64,000 bases of DNA from Shimia abyssi (lineage in GTDB: Bacteria > Pseudomonadota > Alphaproteobacteria > Rhodobacterales > Rhodobacteraceae): NCBI RefSeq assembly GCF_003014475.1, contig NZ_PYGJ01000004.1:124001-188000 (forward strand), in the 5' to 3' direction. The position numbers were made by a program, and so were the translations under genes. Of this stretch, positions 1 to 8,350 are shown piece after piece (positions within the stretch are counted from its first letter, which is position 1; the number at the start of each line of letters is the position of its first letter). The notes under the pieces are model-generated. The model saw only the letters and a list, made by a program, of their open reading frames with translations. It was not told the origin of the DNA and ran no database searches.

Positions 1-108
1 CATGCCCAGAATGAACACTCCCGCCACTCCAATGGCCAGACGCGCGCCTTTGCGTTCGTCTCTTACAAAGGCGGACGTGTCTTTGTCTTTGGCCGCGTCA
101 GTAGGCAT
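1..108 (-). CDS. Partial inner-membrane protein, probable export partner of the HlyD protein
   Basis: Only the first 36 codons are in the window. The start codon lies inside the end of the HlyD gene (11-nt overlap), so the two are translationally coupled and belong to one operon. The visible N-terminus is charged (MPTDAAKDKDTSAF...) and runs into a hydrophobic stretch from about residue 22, which looks like the start of a first membrane helix. In many proteobacteria an HlyD-type periplasmic adaptor is followed by a FUSC or DUF2955-type membrane subunit; that identity is inferred from position only. The rest of the gene lies left of the window. Confidence 0.6.
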   Translation of the reverse strand, partial: MPTDAAKDKDTSAFVRDERKGARLAIGVAGVFILGM

Positions 109-1162
109 ATGACAGAAACGCCATCAGGCGAATATACCAAGACCCCAACGCGTTCAGAACGCTGTTTTCCCCGGTATAGACGATCACATCAGCCTGACCG
201 TTGAACTGGAAATAGACATCATCAGCAGCATTCCGCCCGCTCTCATAACCTGGCAAAATGATGCGCACCGGAAACCGCTGTGGATCGCGCATCCAACCTA
301 CGGTTCTGGGTGGTATCGCCAGCCCATCCGGTGATCCGCGTCCAAGCGACGCGGCCGCCGAAAAGCTGTCGACTCTGCCCTCCAAAATGCGTCCTGGGTG
401 AATGTCCAGAACCACTTCTACCGGGGCGCCGATGGCGACCTTGCTCAGATTGTTTTCGGTCATATAGGCTTCGATCCACACATTCTCTGCATCAAGAAAG
501 GTCATCAATGGCCTGCCTGCCGCTGCAAACGCCCCGGGGGCAATATCAAGATTGCTGACCCCGCCACTGGCGGGCGCTGTGATCTCGGTCCACGAAAGCT
601 TCAGCTCTGCATCTGCCAGCGCCGCAAGGGCCTTTTTTACCGCCGGGTTATCCTCGCCTTGTGGTCCAAGCTGTTGCTTGGCCCTTTCAAGACCTGCCTT
701 GGCGCTGGCCAATGCACTCTCAGCGGCGGCCAGTTGCGCGCGCGCATCGTCACCGCGCGCTGCGGCTACGAGCCCCTTTTTTTCCATTTCAAACACACGG
801 GCCGTTTGAAGTTGAATATTCTTCAAAGTCGAGGTTGCCCGCGCCAATGAAGCCTGCGCGGCTTCTACCTGCGCCGAACCGGCTCCAACATTCAACAAGG
901 CCGCCTGCAAGTTCGCCTGCGCCGTATCCCGTGCGATTTCGTAAGACCTGGAATCGATCCGCGCAAGAACGGTTCCGGCGTCAACACGCTCGCCGTTAGA
1001 CACGTTCAGCTCGACAACGTCCCCTGCAACTTTTGGCACTATCGGGGTCAATACGGCCTTGACCCGGGCATTGCTTGTAAAGGGTGTGTTGCGATCCGCA
1101 GCAAGGTACCAAGCCATCAGCGCCAATGCGATAAGTGCCAGAATTCGAATTGTCGTTTTCAT
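98..1162 (-). CDS. HlyD-family periplasmic adaptor (membrane fusion protein)
   Basis: 354 aa, a normal length for a single-anchor membrane fusion protein of the EmrA/AaeA type. One N-terminal membrane helix (about residues 5-22) anchors it to the inner membrane. The periplasmic part has a split lipoyl-like domain (about 35-75, VVELNVSNGERVDAGTVLA, and about 190-225), an alpha-helical hairpin rich in Ala, Gln and Lys (about 78-180), and a beta-barrel domain (about 230-300). A Shine-Dalgarno AGAGGA precedes the ATG. It overlaps the next membrane gene. Such adaptors bridge an inner-membrane pump to the cell envelope to export small aromatic or amphiphilic compounds; the substrate cannot be read from the sequence. 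Confidence 0.88.
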   Translation of the reverse strand: MKTTIRILALIALALMAWYLAADRNTPFTSNARVKAVLTPIVPKVAGDVVELNVSNGERVDAGTVLARIDSRSYEIARDTAQANLQAALLNVGAGSAQVEAAQASLARATSTLKNIQLQTARVFEMEKKGLVAAARGDDARAQLAAAESALASAKAGLERAKQQLGPQGEDNPAVKKALAALADAELKLSWTEITAPASGGVSNLDIAPGAFAAAGRPLMTFLDAENVWIEAYMTENNLSKVAIGAPVEVVLDIHPGRILEGRVDSFSAAASLGRGSPDGLAIPPRTVGWMRDPQRFPVRIILPGYESGRNAADDVYFQFNGQADVIVYTGENSVLNALGSWYIRLMAFLSYAY

Positions 1163-1176
1163 TCATTCCTCTAATG

Positions 1177-1194
1177 GCAGATAGCTTTATCTGC
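1177..1194. promoter_or_regulatory. Inverted repeat just upstream of the HlyD operon (candidate operator)
   Basis: GCAGATA-GCTT-TATCTGC is a perfect 7-bp inverted repeat whose inner edge is 15 nt upstream of the HlyD start codon. That position suits a repressor site overlapping the promoter or leader. No regulator gene sits next to it in the window, so its binding protein is unknown. Confidence 0.35.
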
Positions 1195-1726
1195 ACATTC
1201 TACGGGCGGGGAAACTCCATTTTGGTCATTTCACGCCAAACCGAGGGTGTGGATTTTTGCCATTGTCAAAGTTGGTATCAGCTTTGAATTGTTCACTGCT
1301 CTAACAGAGCAAGCACACTGGAGCGCCGGGCGAGAGCCCATGCAGCTTAGTTCTTTTGTCTGGCAAGAGCATAGGAACAGTCCGCAATGCCCAGTTGACA
1401 GAGCGCCGCGATTTTATCGTGTGCCTTCGAACTTCGGTCTTGGGCCACTTTACTTGCGTGATTTCGCTTTGACCGCAAACTGCTGTGGCCGCTCGCTCTG
1501 CAATTTGGGCACCTAGCGGACATTATCTGTTTTGCGAACAATTAGACCCGAACGTACAACGAGTCAGATCAAACACGGCAGCTTGGCCGATTTTCGCGCG
1601 TTGGCGAGCACCATTAGCCCGGTTACGTCCACGTCATTTGCGCGAAATGCGGCAATATGGCACGGTATTTTGGACGCAAGCAGAACAATATTTTAATGCG
1701 TCAGTATTTTTTGGGAGGAAATACCG
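1195..1726. other. Long intergenic region without a recognisable gene
   Basis: About 530 bp between the HlyD operon and the SBP56 gene. The short open frames here have no recognisable domain, no convincing ribosome binding site and no typical codon pattern. The right end carries the SBP56 ribosome binding site (GGGAGG, about 1711-1716). The region may hold promoters for both flanking genes; I could not identify convincing -35/-10 pairs. Confidence 0.5.
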
Positions 1727-3127
1727 ATGAACCTCAGACCTGATCCGACTTTTCATGCGACACCGAAACTGGCGATGGAAGCGCCGGCGGAAACGCTTGC
1801 CTTTACTTTGATGCTTAGTCCGGACGGGTCACAACCTGATGGCTTGGCCGTGGTGGATGTGGATCCCAAATCAGACAGTTACGGCGAGATTGTTCATCAG
1901 CTGATCATGCCCAACAAGGGCGACGAGTTTCATCATTTTGGCTGGAACGCCTGTTCCTCTTCCTTGTCGCCCCTGTCGGGACACGCGTTTCTGGAACGGC
2001 GCTATCTGATCATTCCGGGCATCCGGTCGTCGCGGATTTACGTGATCGACGTCAAGGAGCCGCTGAAGGCGAAAATTCACAAGATTATTGAGCCCGAAGA
2101 AGTGTTTGCCAAGACCGGCTATTCGCGCCCTCACACCATTCATTGCGGCCCTGAGGGGATATATGTGTCGACCCTGGGTGGCGGTGGCGAGGATGGCACA
2201 GATGGGCCTCCGGGTATTTTCATCATGGATTGCGAGACGTTCGAGATTTTGGGCCGCTACGAGATGGACCGGGGCGAGCAGGACAAGCATTACGATTTCT
2301 GGTGGAACCTGCCCCGCGACTACATGGTGAGTTCGGAATGGGGTCTGCCGCCGCAGTTTGAAAATGGCATCGTGGCAGAGGATCTGCTGAGCAACAAATA
2401 CGGCCACAAGATCCATTTTTGGAATCTGCGCGAACGCAAGAATGTGCAGACCATCGATCTGGGCGCAAACCATCAGATGGCGCTGGAAATCCGCCCGGCG
2501 CATGATCCGTCCAAGGATTATGGATTCTGCGGTGTGGTGGTGGATACGACCAACCTTCAGGGGGCGATATTTACGTGGTGGCAAAAGGAAGACGGCACGT
2601 TTGAGGCCAAGAAAACCATCACCATCGATCCACGCCCGGAAAAGGCCGAGAACCTACCGCCATTGCTGCAAGGGTTTGAGGCGGTGCCGCCGCTGGTGAC
2701 GGATATCGATCTGTCACTGGACGACAAGTATCTTTACGTGGCCTGCTGGGGTCAGGGGGAGATGCATCAGTATGATGTGTCCGATCCGATGAACCCCAAG
2801 CTGGTCGGCAAGGTCGAGGTGGGCGGCATTGCGCGCGCGGCCAAGCACCCCAACGGCAAGGAATTTGTCTATGGGCCGCAGATGGTCGAGATCAGCCGGG
2901 ATGGGAAACGGGTCTATTGGACAAATTCGCTGTATTCCACGTGGGATGACCAGTTCTATCCGGATGACGAAGGCGGACAGATGGTGATGGCCAATGTGGG
3001 TGAAAACGGTGGGCTGGAGCTCGACAAGGATTTCTATGTCGATTTTCCAAAGGGCTATCGCAGCCACCAGATCCGCCTTGAGGGTGGCGATTGTTCCACG
3101 GACAGTTTCTGTTACCCATCCGTTTGA
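1727..3127 (+). CDS. Selenium-binding protein (SBP56 / methanethiol oxidase) family protein
   Basis: 466 aa, full length for the SBP56 family of seven-bladed propeller proteins. Characterised bacterial members (MtoX) and human SELENBP1 are copper-dependent methanethiol oxidases producing formaldehyde, hydrogen peroxide and sulfide. Family landmarks are HFGWNACSSS (about residue 64), HTIHCGPEGIYVSTLG (about 137), HYDFWWNLPRDYMVSSEWG (about 188), and a histidine-containing end (YRSHQIRLEGGD, about 446) followed by a short CSTDSFCYPSV tail. The CSSC-type motif of the human protein reads CSSS here. A strong Shine-Dalgarno (GGGAGG) precedes the ATG. The next gene starts 3 nt after the stop. The SCO1/MauG maturation genes found beside characterised bacterial mtoX genes are absent, so the substrate is less certain than the family. 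Confidence 0.88.
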   Translation: MNLRPDPTFHATPKLAMEAPAETLAFTLMLSPDGSQPDGLAVVDVDPKSDSYGEIVHQLIMPNKGDEFHHFGWNACSSSLSPLSGHAFLERRYLIIPGIRSSRIYVIDVKEPLKAKIHKIIEPEEVFAKTGYSRPHTIHCGPEGIYVSTLGGGGEDGTDGPPGIFIMDCETFEILGRYEMDRGEQDKHYDFWWNLPRDYMVSSEWGLPPQFENGIVAEDLLSNKYGHKIHFWNLRERKNVQTIDLGANHQMALEIRPAHDPSKDYGFCGVVVDTTNLQGAIFTWWQKEDGTFEAKKTITIDPRPEKAENLPPLLQGFEAVPPLVTDIDLSLDDKYLYVACWGQGEMHQYDVSDPMNPKLVGKVEVGGIARAAKHPNGKEFVYGPQMVEISRDGKRVYWTNSLYSTWDDQFYPDDEGGQMVMANVGENGGLELDKDFYVDFPKGYRSHQIRLEGGDCSTDSFCYPSV

Positions 3128-3130
3128 CGC

Positions 3131-3790
3131 GTGGGCGACGTAGCTTCGGCAACGGCCCTTTGGTGGGCCGTTGTTGTGTCGGGCATTTATCATGGTGTGA
3201 ACCCCGGAATGGGGTGGCCGCTAGCCGTGTCGGCTGCGCTTATGGAACGGCGGCGGGGCAGCTTTTTCCGCGCGCTGGCGGCGCTGGCGGGGGGGCATTT
3301 GCTGTCGGTGATGTCGGTGCTGCTGCCGTTTACGGTGCTGTTGGTGCTGGTCGAATGGCAGCGGGAGATACAGATCGGAGCGGCCTGTCTGGTGATTGCC
3401 CTGGGTCTGTATCTGTTGGTGAACCGACGCCATCCGAGATTTCTGGCGCGCATACCCCCGTCACGGCTGGCGCTGTGGTCGTTTCTGGCGGCGATTGCGC
3501 ATGGGGCCGGCTTGATGCTGGTGCCGATTTACCTTGGGATTTGCCAGACGATTGCAACGGATGCGGGCCATGCGGCGGCGGATAGCCTGATCGGTGGCAA
3601 CATTACTATCGCGGTGACGGTGGCGGTGGTGCACACGGCATCGATGACCGTTTCAGGAGGTGCCTTGGGGCTGGCGGTCTATCACTGGATGGGGCTTAAG
3701 TTTCTCTCCAAGGGTTGGTTCAATCTGGATCTGGTCTGGGCGCTGAGCCTTGTGTTGGTGGGGGGCGTGGCGCTGTTGACTGTGCACTAA
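3131..3790 (+). CDS. Polytopic membrane protein coupled to the SBP56 gene
   Basis: 219 aa starting at GTG only 3 nt after the SBP56 stop, so the two genes are almost certainly co-translated. The protein is mostly hydrophobic with five or six predicted membrane helices (about residues 10-30, 45-72, 78-97, 113-140, 153-180, 195-215). Two internal His-Gly segments, SGIYHGVNPGMGWPLAV and AIAHGAGLMLVPIYLG, look like related halves of a transporter and loosely recall NicO/HupE/LysE-type metal or small-solute carriers. That resemblance is weak. A role in metal supply (SBP56 proteins use copper) or substrate movement for its partner is inference from the pairing. Confidence 0.75.
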   Translation: MGDVASATALWWAVVVSGIYHGVNPGMGWPLAVSAALMERRRGSFFRALAALAGGHLLSVMSVLLPFTVLLVLVEWQREIQIGAACLVIALGLYLLVNRRHPRFLARIPPSRLALWSFLAAIAHGAGLMLVPIYLGICQTIATDAGHAAADSLIGGNITIAVTVAVVHTASMTVSGGALGLAVYHWMGLKFLSKGWFNLDLVWALSLVLVGGVALLTVH

Positions 3791-3792
3791 GA

Positions 3793-5010
3793 TCAGTCGA
3801 GTCGCAGGCGGAAGATTGCATAGATCAGCAGGAGCACACAGGCCACAGAGGCCAGCAGGAACGGGGCGCGCAGGGCGAGGTCGCGGGCGATGCCGGGTTC
3901 CAGCAGGGACACAACCGCCCCCCCCGCCAAGGCGCCCAGCGGCATGGAGCCCCAACCGAAGAAGCGATAGATGCTGTTGACGCGGCCCAGCAGCTCGGAC
4001 GGGATGCGGCGCTGACGCCATGAAACGGTGATCACATTCCAAAGCATGGCCGCAAAGAGCACCATGAATAGCGCACCGCCCATAACCCAGCCGGAATTAG
4101 AGAGCCCGACGACGCCATAGCCCACCGCCCAGCCGCCAACCGAGAGGTAAAGGCAGGGATGCACGCCAAGGCGGCGCACAAGCACGGGTGCAAAAAGGCT
4201 GCCTGCGATCGCGCCAAGGGCCTGGATCGAGAGGACAAGCCCGTATTGAGCAGAGGTCAGGCCAAGAACCTCTTGAGCCAAAAGCACTTGCATGGTGATG
4301 GTCGCCATGGCGATGAAATTGGCGATCCCAAGCACGATGGCGAGGCGGAGCAAAAGGCGGTCTGAACGCATGAAGGCGATGCCTTCGCGCAGGGCTTTGA
4401 CAAAGTTCTGATCCTTGGGGGGCACCGGGCGCAGGGTGATCAGCCAGACCATTCCGGCGGCGAGCGATAGCGACACGATATTGAGACCAAAAGGCAGCGC
4501 GATGCCAAGTGCGATCAGGATACCGGCCAGCGGCGGGCCAAGGAACTGGCCGGTGAGTTGCTCGGCGCTCCAGAGCTGGCCATTGGCGGCCTCAAGATCG
4601 TCCTTGTCGACAATCAGCGGCAGGATGGTTTGCGCGGCGTTGTCGCGCAGCACCTCGGCTGAGCCAAGCAGAAAGGCCAGCCCGGCCAGCAGCCAGACCG
4701 CGCCTGGCGGGTGCGGAGAGAGTGCGAGCAACAGGATTGCGGCGGTCATGGCGGCGCGCATGAGATCCGCCCGCGCCATCAGCTTGCGCCGGTCCGCACG
4801 GTCGACAACAACCCCGGCCGGCACCGAGAACAGGAGCCAAGGCAGTCGCGTAGCAGCAGCCACGGCAGCAATGGCCACCGGATCGCGGGTCATCAGCGAG
4901 GCGAGCCAAGGCAAGGCCAGCACAATCATGCCATCGCCCAGATTGGTTAACGCCCCGGCGGAAAAAAGCAGCCGGTAGTTGCGGTTACGGATCAGCAGAG
5001 CGTTTGACAT
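3793..5010 (-). CDS. MFS transporter (EntS-like exporter family)
   Basis: 405 aa from the ATG at 5010, chosen because GAGGA lies about 10 nt upstream; an in-frame TTG 15 nt earlier is part of that ribosome binding site region. Twelve membrane helices are expected. The MFS A-motif region reads GVVVDRADRRKL (about residue 64), followed by repeated Gly/Ala-rich helices. Closest in style to the enterobactin-exporter branch (MFS_3/EntS). It is convergent with the SBP56 pair (2 nt between stops), so it is unrelated in regulation. The substrate is unknown; efflux of a metabolite or drug is the usual role of this branch. Confidence 0.88.
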   Translation of the reverse strand: MSNALLIRNRNYRLLFSAGALTNLGDGMIVLALPWLASLMTRDPVAIAAVAAATRLPWLLFSVPAGVVVDRADRRKLMARADLMRAAMTAAILLLALSPHPPGAVWLLAGLAFLLGSAEVLRDNAAQTILPLIVDKDDLEAANGQLWSAEQLTGQFLGPPLAGILIALGIALPFGLNIVSLSLAAGMVWLITLRPVPPKDQNFVKALREGIAFMRSDRLLLRLAIVLGIANFIAMATITMQVLLAQEVLGLTSAQYGLVLSIQALGAIAGSLFAPVLVRRLGVHPCLYLSVGGWAVGYGVVGLSNSGWVMGGALFMVLFAAMLWNVITVSWRQRRIPSELLGRVNSIYRFFGWGSMPLGALAGGAVVSLLEPGIARDLALRAPFLLASVACVLLLIYAIFRLRLD

Positions 5011-5074
5011 AAGCGCGGTCCTCAACGGTGTGACCCATTGAGAGTGTCAGGTTTTGGGCGACTTGCAAGGGCGA

Positions 5075-5986
5075 TCAGAGATCCTGTAGGCGGCGCGCTT
5101 CTTCTCCGGCGAGGCGGATCAGATCAGTCATATAAGGTTTGGCAAGGTCATCATTGCGTGTTGCGGCGCATAGCTGACGGGTCATGCCCTGTTCAGTCAG
5201 CGGACGGGTGACATAGTCGGAGCTGTATTTCACCTCGCGCACCACCCAGTCGGGCAGCACCGATACGCCGCGATTGGAAGCGACCAACAGCAGGATCACG
5301 GCGGTGAGTTCAGCCTGACGAATTGAGGCAGGTTCGACCTTGGCCGGGGTCAGCAGCTGAGAAAACACATCCAAACGCGAGCGCTCAACCGGATAGGTGA
5401 TCAGGGTCTCGCCGCGAAAATCCTCGGCGTCGATCCACTTTTTCTGGGCTAGCGGGTGCTGGGCGGAGGCGACAAAAACCGGTGCGTAATCAAAGAGATG
5501 CGAGAAGGAAACGCCGGGCAGGTTTTCCGGGTCAGAGGAGACAACGAGGTCGACCTCTTCTTTTTGTAAAGCCGGGAGCGCATCAAACGCAAGACCGGGA
5601 CGAATATCGACATCAACATCGGGCCAGCTTTTGCGGAACTTTTCCAGCACGGGAAACAGCCATTCGAAGCAAGCGTGGCATTCGATGGCGACATGCAGGC
5701 GGCCCGAGCTGCCATCACGTAAGCCGTTGAACTCTTCTTCGAGGGCTTCGACCTCGGGTAGGATCTGATTGGCAAGGCGCAACAGGCGCAGGCCGGCCGC
5801 CGAAAGCTTCATCGGCTTGGAACGGCGCACAAAGAGCTCGACGCCAGTCTGTTCTTCTAACCCTTTGATCTGGTGAGACAAAGCAGACTGCGTGATGTTG
5901 AGTTGATCCGCAGCACGGGCCAGACCACCACATTCGTGGATCGCGCGGACAGTTCGCAAGTGGCGGAATTCGATGTGCATCTTCAT
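5075..5986 (-). CDS. metR: LysR-type regulator of methionine biosynthesis, MetR
   Basis: 303 aa from the ATG at 5986; an ATG two codons later (MHIEFRHLRTV) matches the usual MetR N-terminus equally well. The winged HTH occupies about residues 3-62 (GGLARAADQLNITQSALSHQ). The effector domain carries MetR hallmarks: VAIECHACFEWLFPVLEKF (about 105), VVSSDPENLPGV and ITYPVERSRLDVF. E. coli MetR uses homocysteine as co-effector and activates metE, metF and related genes. Here the gene diverges from metF, with the start codons 91 bp apart, the classical arrangement, so it very likely controls metF and itself from this shared region. Confidence 0.9.
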   Translation of the reverse strand: MKMHIEFRHLRTVRAIHECGGLARAADQLNITQSALSHQIKGLEEQTGVELFVRRSKPMKLSAAGLRLLRLANQILPEVEALEEEFNGLRDGSSGRLHVAIECHACFEWLFPVLEKFRKSWPDVDVDIRPGLAFDALPALQKEEVDLVVSSDPENLPGVSFSHLFDYAPVFVASAQHPLAQKKWIDAEDFRGETLITYPVERSRLDVFSQLLTPAKVEPASIRQAELTAVILLLVASNRGVSVLPDWVVREVKYSSDYVTRPLTEQGMTRQLCAATRNDDLAKPYMTDLIRLAGEEARRLQDL

Positions 5987-5997
5987 ATGAGACTCAT
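5987..5997. promoter_or_regulatory. Short palindrome abutting the metR start codon
   Basis: ATGAGACTCAT is a perfect 11-bp palindrome directly next to the metR ATG in the metR-metF divergent region. It could be an autoregulatory half of the MetR site, but it does not match the E. coli MetR consensus TGAA-N5-TTCA, and a palindrome this short can occur by chance. Confidence 0.2.
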
Positions 5998-6077
5998 GAC
6001 GTTCTTGAATATTATGAATTTGCGTAATGATGACAGCTATGGGACATGAGGGCAACCGCAAGTTAGGAACCAAAACA

Positions 6078-6944
6078 ATGACCGCGCCTCATATTTCGTT
6101 TGAATTCTTCCCACCCCAGAATTTGGAGGCGTCGTTCCGGCTGTGGGACACTGTACAGGCGCTGGCCCCATTGGAGCCGCGATTTGTGTCAGTCACATAT
6201 GGCGCGGGCGGCACGACAAGGGATCTGACCCGCGATGTGGTGGCAACATTGCACAAGTCCAGCGGGCTGAACGTGGCGGCGCATTTGACATGTGTGAACG
6301 CAAGCCGCGCTGAAACGCTGGGTATTGCGCGCGAGTTTGCCAAGGCGAGTGTCTCGGAGATTGTGGCGCTGCGGGGCGATCCGCCCAAGGGCAGCACCGG
6401 GTTTGAGGCGCATCCCGAAGGGTTTGCCAACTCCATCGAGCTGATCGAGGCGCTGGCTGAAACAGGCGATTTCACCATCCGTGTCGGCGCCTATCCCGAG
6501 AAACACCCGGAAGCGGCGGACATGGCGGCCAATGTCGACTGGTTGAAGCGCAAGATTGATGCCGGTGCGACAGAGGCGATCACACAGTTCTTTTTTGAGG
6601 GCGAAACGTTTCTGCGGTTCCGCGATGCCTGTGTGAAAGCCGGGATTGATGCGCCGATCATTCCGGGCATTCTGCCGATCGAGAACTGGAAAGGTGTGCG
6701 AAATTTTGCCAAACGCTGTGGCACAGAGGTTCCGGCATGGCTGGAAGATGCGTTTGCCAAGGCGATCCGCGATGGGCGCGAGGATTTGCTGGCCACCGCG
6801 ATTTGCACCGAGATGTGTTCGGAGCTGTTGGACGAGGGTGTCGACAGCCTGCATTTCTATACAATGAACCGGCCCGAACTGACCCGCGATGTGTGTCACG
6901 CGCTGGGTGTTGTGCCACAGGTTCGACTGGAAAACGTGGCGTAA
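6078..6944 (+). CDS. metF: 5,10-methylenetetrahydrofolate reductase
   Basis: 288 aa from the ATG at 6078, chosen over an upstream in-frame ATG because AGGA sits 10 nt before it and the protein then begins with the family N-terminus MTAPHISFEFFPP. It reduces 5,10-methylenetetrahydrofolate to 5-methyltetrahydrofolate with NAD(P)H and bound FAD, supplying methyl groups for methionine. The TIM barrel shows SFEFFPP (catalytic Glu), SVTYGAGGTTRDLT (about 46), VAHLTCV (about 72), ALRGDPP (about 102), AYPEKHPEA (about 142) and ITQFFFEGETFLRF (about 168). It diverges from metR. Confidence 0.95.
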   Translation: MTAPHISFEFFPPQNLEASFRLWDTVQALAPLEPRFVSVTYGAGGTTRDLTRDVVATLHKSSGLNVAAHLTCVNASRAETLGIAREFAKASVSEIVALRGDPPKGSTGFEAHPEGFANSIELIEALAETGDFTIRVGAYPEKHPEAADMAANVDWLKRKIDAGATEAITQFFFEGETFLRFRDACVKAGIDAPIIPGILPIENWKGVRNFAKRCGTEVPAWLEDAFAKAIRDGREDLLATAICTEMCSELLDEGVDSLHFYTMNRPELTRDVCHALGVVPQVRLENVA

Positions 6945-7025
6945 TTCCGGCACTTTGACAAACCGGCCTTGCCTGTCGGTTCAGATTGCGGCCTCTTGAA
7001 CGGGACGTTTTCCGGAGGCTGCGCC

Positions 7026-7499
7026 ATGAGAGATCAAACATCCCTGCCCACGCAAAGTATGACTGCTGGCGGATCTGGGTTGGCCTATTTGCAGGGGATC
7101 ATTTCCGGCGTATATCCAATTCCGCCAATGGGTCAGACGCTGGGATTTCGCATTGTATCAGCCGAAGACGGACGGGTGGAGTTTCAGGGTGCGCCCAGTT
7201 CCAGCGTTATGAACCCGGCAGGCACAGTTCATGGTGGTTGGTATGGTGCGATTTTGGACAGTTGTATGGGCTGTGCCGTGCATTCCAAATTGCGCGAGGG
7301 CCAGATTTACACAACCCTGGAATACAAGATCAACCTGATCCGCGCTGTCCCGCTGGGCACCACAGTGCGGGCCGTGGGCACGGTGCATCATGCAGGGCGT
7401 TCCACCGGGATCGCGGATGGTGAAGTGCGTGGGATCGAGGATGACCGGCTTTATGCGATTGGGTCGACCACCTGTATTATCATGGACGCGCCGGGCTAG
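7026..7499 (+). CDS. PaaI-type hot-dog thioesterase
   Basis: 157 aa from the ATG at 7026, which has a strong GGAGG 8 nt upstream; an earlier in-frame start lacks one. The single hot-dog domain has the PaaI/YdiI signature NPAGTVHGGWYGAILDSCMG (about residues 59-78), in which the HGG turn and the following Asp form the catalytic region. Members hydrolyse acyl-CoA or aroyl-CoA thioesters. The gene stands alone between metF and the DUF484 gene. A GC-rich hairpin (CGCCCG-TG-CGGGCG, 7525-7538) follows it. The acyl substrate cannot be assigned. Confidence 0.85.
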   Translation: MRDQTSLPTQSMTAGGSGLAYLQGIISGVYPIPPMGQTLGFRIVSAEDGRVEFQGAPSSSVMNPAGTVHGGWYGAILDSCMGCAVHSKLREGQIYTTLEYKINLIRAVPLGTTVRAVGTVHHAGRSTGIADGEVRGIEDDRLYAIGSTTCIIMDAPG

Positions 7500-7639
7500 T
7501 GGATGAAACTCAGGCCAGCTCCTCCGCCCGTGCGGGCGTCCTCGCGATGTCGATCCCACAAAAATCTGGTGCAAAAAAGTTGCGGCATTCATTTGCAGGC
7601 TCTGCTATGGTTGCGACAACGACCTAAAATGGCACCAAG

Positions 7640-8350
7640 ATGAGCAGTAATCCCAATATTGAAGACACTGTGCGCGACAAGATCATTTCGCAGCCGGATG
7701 TGATTCTCGAAGACCGCGATTTGATGCGCGCTCTGATCGCCGCCAATGAAAAAACGATGGGCGGCAATATTGTTGATTTGCGCGGCATCGCCATGGAACG
7801 GCTGGAGGCACGGCTGGATCGGCTGGAAGATACGCATCGCTCGGTGATTGCGGCGGCTTATGAAAACCTTGCCGGTACCAATCAGGTACACCGCGCCATT
7901 CTGCGGATGCTGGACCCTGTTGAGTTCGAATCGTTCCTGCATGATCTGGGGGGCGAGGTGGCTACAATCCTGCGGGTGGACGCGATCCGGCTGGTACTGG
8001 AAACGCAGGAAGACGCAACGGATGACAGCGCGATCCAGAGTTTGGGTGACGTGTTGTGTGTGGCAGACCCCGGTTTTGTTGACGATTATCTGACCGGCGG
8101 GCGCAATGTGCCACTGCGTCAGGTCACGCTGCGCCAATTGCAGACCGGGAATGAGAGTATTTACGGCGAAGAGGCGGATTGGATCCGCTCAGAGGCCTGT
8201 CTGAAGTTGGATTTTGGCAAGGGCCGCCTGCCCGGTCTGCTGGTGATGGGGGCGGAGGACCCGCACCATTTCACACCTCAGCAGGGAACGGATTTGCTGG
8301 CTTTCTTTGCCGGCGTGTTTGAACGCGCCATGCGGCGCTGGCTATCGTGA
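7640..8350 (+). CDS. DUF484 family protein (GAF-like), partner of xerC
   Basis: 236 aa. The N-terminal part has the conserved DUF484 beginning (DKIISQPDVILEDRDLMRALIAANE) and a predicted coiled coil over about residues 50-80 (NIVDLRGIAMERLEARLDRLED). A GAF-like domain occupies about 85-230 and ends FFAGVFERAMRRWL. DUF484 genes commonly precede xerC in proteobacteria. Here the stop codon overlaps the xerC GTG by 4 nt (GTGA), so the two are coupled. The molecular role of DUF484 is unknown; the linkage hints at a part in chromosome-dimer resolution or its regulation. Confidence 0.88.
   Translation: MSSNPNIEDTVRDKIISQPDVILEDRDLMRALIAANEKTMGGNIVDLRGIAMERLEARLDRLEDTHRSVIAAAYENLAGTNQVHRAILRMLDPVEFESFLHDLGGEVATILRVDAIRLVLETQEDATDDSAIQSLGDVLCVADPGFVDDYLTGGRNVPLRQVTLRQLQTGNESIYGEEADWIRSEACLKLDFGKGRLPGLLVMGAEDPHHFTPQQGTDLLAFFAGVFERAMRRWLS

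Noticed and set aside
5987-6077. E. coli-type MetR box TGAA-N5-TTCA between metR and metF
   Set aside because: No exact match found; only TGAAT direct repeats and a short palindrome are visible.
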